Below, one piece after another: positions 5,183 to 5,424 of a stretch of DNA of 5,424 nucleotides (its first letter is position 1; the number at the start of each line of letters is the position of its first letter). Under the pieces are notes generated by a model, which was not told where the DNA came from, did no database searches, and saw nothing but the letters and a program-made list of their open reading frames with translations. The stretch is taken from assembly GCA_016207985.1 (NCBI GenBank), contig JACQYX010000097.1, forward strand, positions 1 to 5,424. The letters run 5' to 3'. Made by a program: the position numbers and the translations under genes. This DNA comes from Ignavibacteriales bacterium (GTDB lineage Bacteria; Bacteroidota; Ignavibacteria; UBA10030; SZUA-254).

Positions 5183-5424
5183 ATCTTCAGTGCACATTTT
5201 GAAGTAGCATCAAGCAGAAAGCTCAGCAGTAAAGTACTCATCCTTAATCAAAATTATGAGCCGATGAGTGTTTGTAATGTTAAAAAAGCAATTATTCTCC
5301 TTTATTTAGGGAAGGCTGAGTTGATAGAAGCGTACGATGGGAAATTGGTTCGGTCGGTATCTATGAGTATGCCATTCCCGAGTATTGTTCGATTGGGAAT
5401 CTATATCCACGTTCCTTACAAGAA
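5183..5424 (+). CDS. HNH endonuclease family protein, 5' part only, start uncertain
   Basis: From 5234 the frame reads VLILNQNYEPMSV, CNVKKAIILLYLGKAELI and then FPSIVRLGIYIHVPYK to the window edge. This is the conserved N-terminal region of a common bacterial HNH endonuclease family whose CxxC/HNH nuclease core would follow beyond 5424. The DNA or RNA target in the cell is unknown. The frame upstream holds no ATG, GTG or TTG back to a TAG at 5180-5182. The first canonical start, ATG 5264, lies inside the conserved NYEPMS block. The best placed codon is ATC at 5183, six bases after AGGAGG, which would give an IFSAHFEVASSRKLSSK leader. Either a rare AUC start is used or the original ATG was lost by mutation or sequencing error. 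Its own promoter at 5096-5124 and the terminator at 4925-4953 separate it from the protease gene. Confidence 0.78.
   Translation, partial: MFSAHFEVASSRKLSSKVLILNQNYEPMSVCNVKKAIILLYLGKAELIEAYDGKLVRSVSMSMPFPSIVRLGIYIHVPYK

Noticed and set aside
5190..5207. GTG at 5190 as start of the HNH gene
   Set aside because: It is in another frame, stops after five codons and is too far from the Shine-Dalgarno.
1..5424. CRISPR array, tRNA, rRNA, toxin-antitoxin or phage module
   Set aside because: No regularly spaced repeats, cloverleaf, rRNA-like stretch or typical small gene pair was seen on either strand.

Overview
The window reads as a bacterial chromosome segment of moderate, slightly AT-leaning composition, with all recognisable genes on the + strand. 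The protein styles (a bacterial PfkB kinase, MtnA, RecO, a two-PDZ Do-type protease and an HNH nuclease with an NQNYEP motif) and the E. coli-like promoters suggest an Ignavibacteria/Chlorobi-type lineage of the FCB group. This placement is a judgement from memory of the families, not a search result.

Layout. Positions 1-336 are mostly non-coding: a possible 22-codon tail of an upstream membrane protein (to 71), an imperfect palindrome (118-176), and a leader with small hairpins. A PfkB-type kinase follows (337-1251), then a spacer with a long palindromic repeat (1330-1394), then mtnA (1484-2506). recO starts at the base after the mtnA stop. It is cut by an in-frame TAG at 3083-3085, and its C-terminal part continues in the same frame to a TAA at 3290-3292. 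A Do/HtrA protease (3377-4876), with its own likely promoter, comes next and is followed by a strong intrinsic terminator (4925-4953). A near-consensus promoter (5096-5124) then drives the 5' part of an HNH endonuclease gene that runs off the window.

How the genes relate. The PfkB kinase and MtnA could both handle ribose or methylthioribose phosphates released from nucleosides (MTA salvage or a pentose-phosphate salvage). recO (recombinational repair) is probably only translationally coupled to mtnA. The protease serves envelope protein quality control. No single pathway ties them all together.

The main oddity is the use of TAG. All four long reading frames (kinase, mtnA, recO, protease) stop at TAG. 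In recO and in the protease, the sequence after the TAG continues in frame with what looks like the missing family C-terminus and ends at TAA. Two independent late nonsense mutations, sequencing or assembly errors, or amber readthrough/suppression are all possible. The TAG codons of mtnA and the kinase look like ordinary terminators, which argues against simple global reassignment. A second oddity is that the HNH gene has no ATG, GTG or TTG start in the expected place, only an ATC behind a perfect Shine-Dalgarno that lies inside a hairpin.
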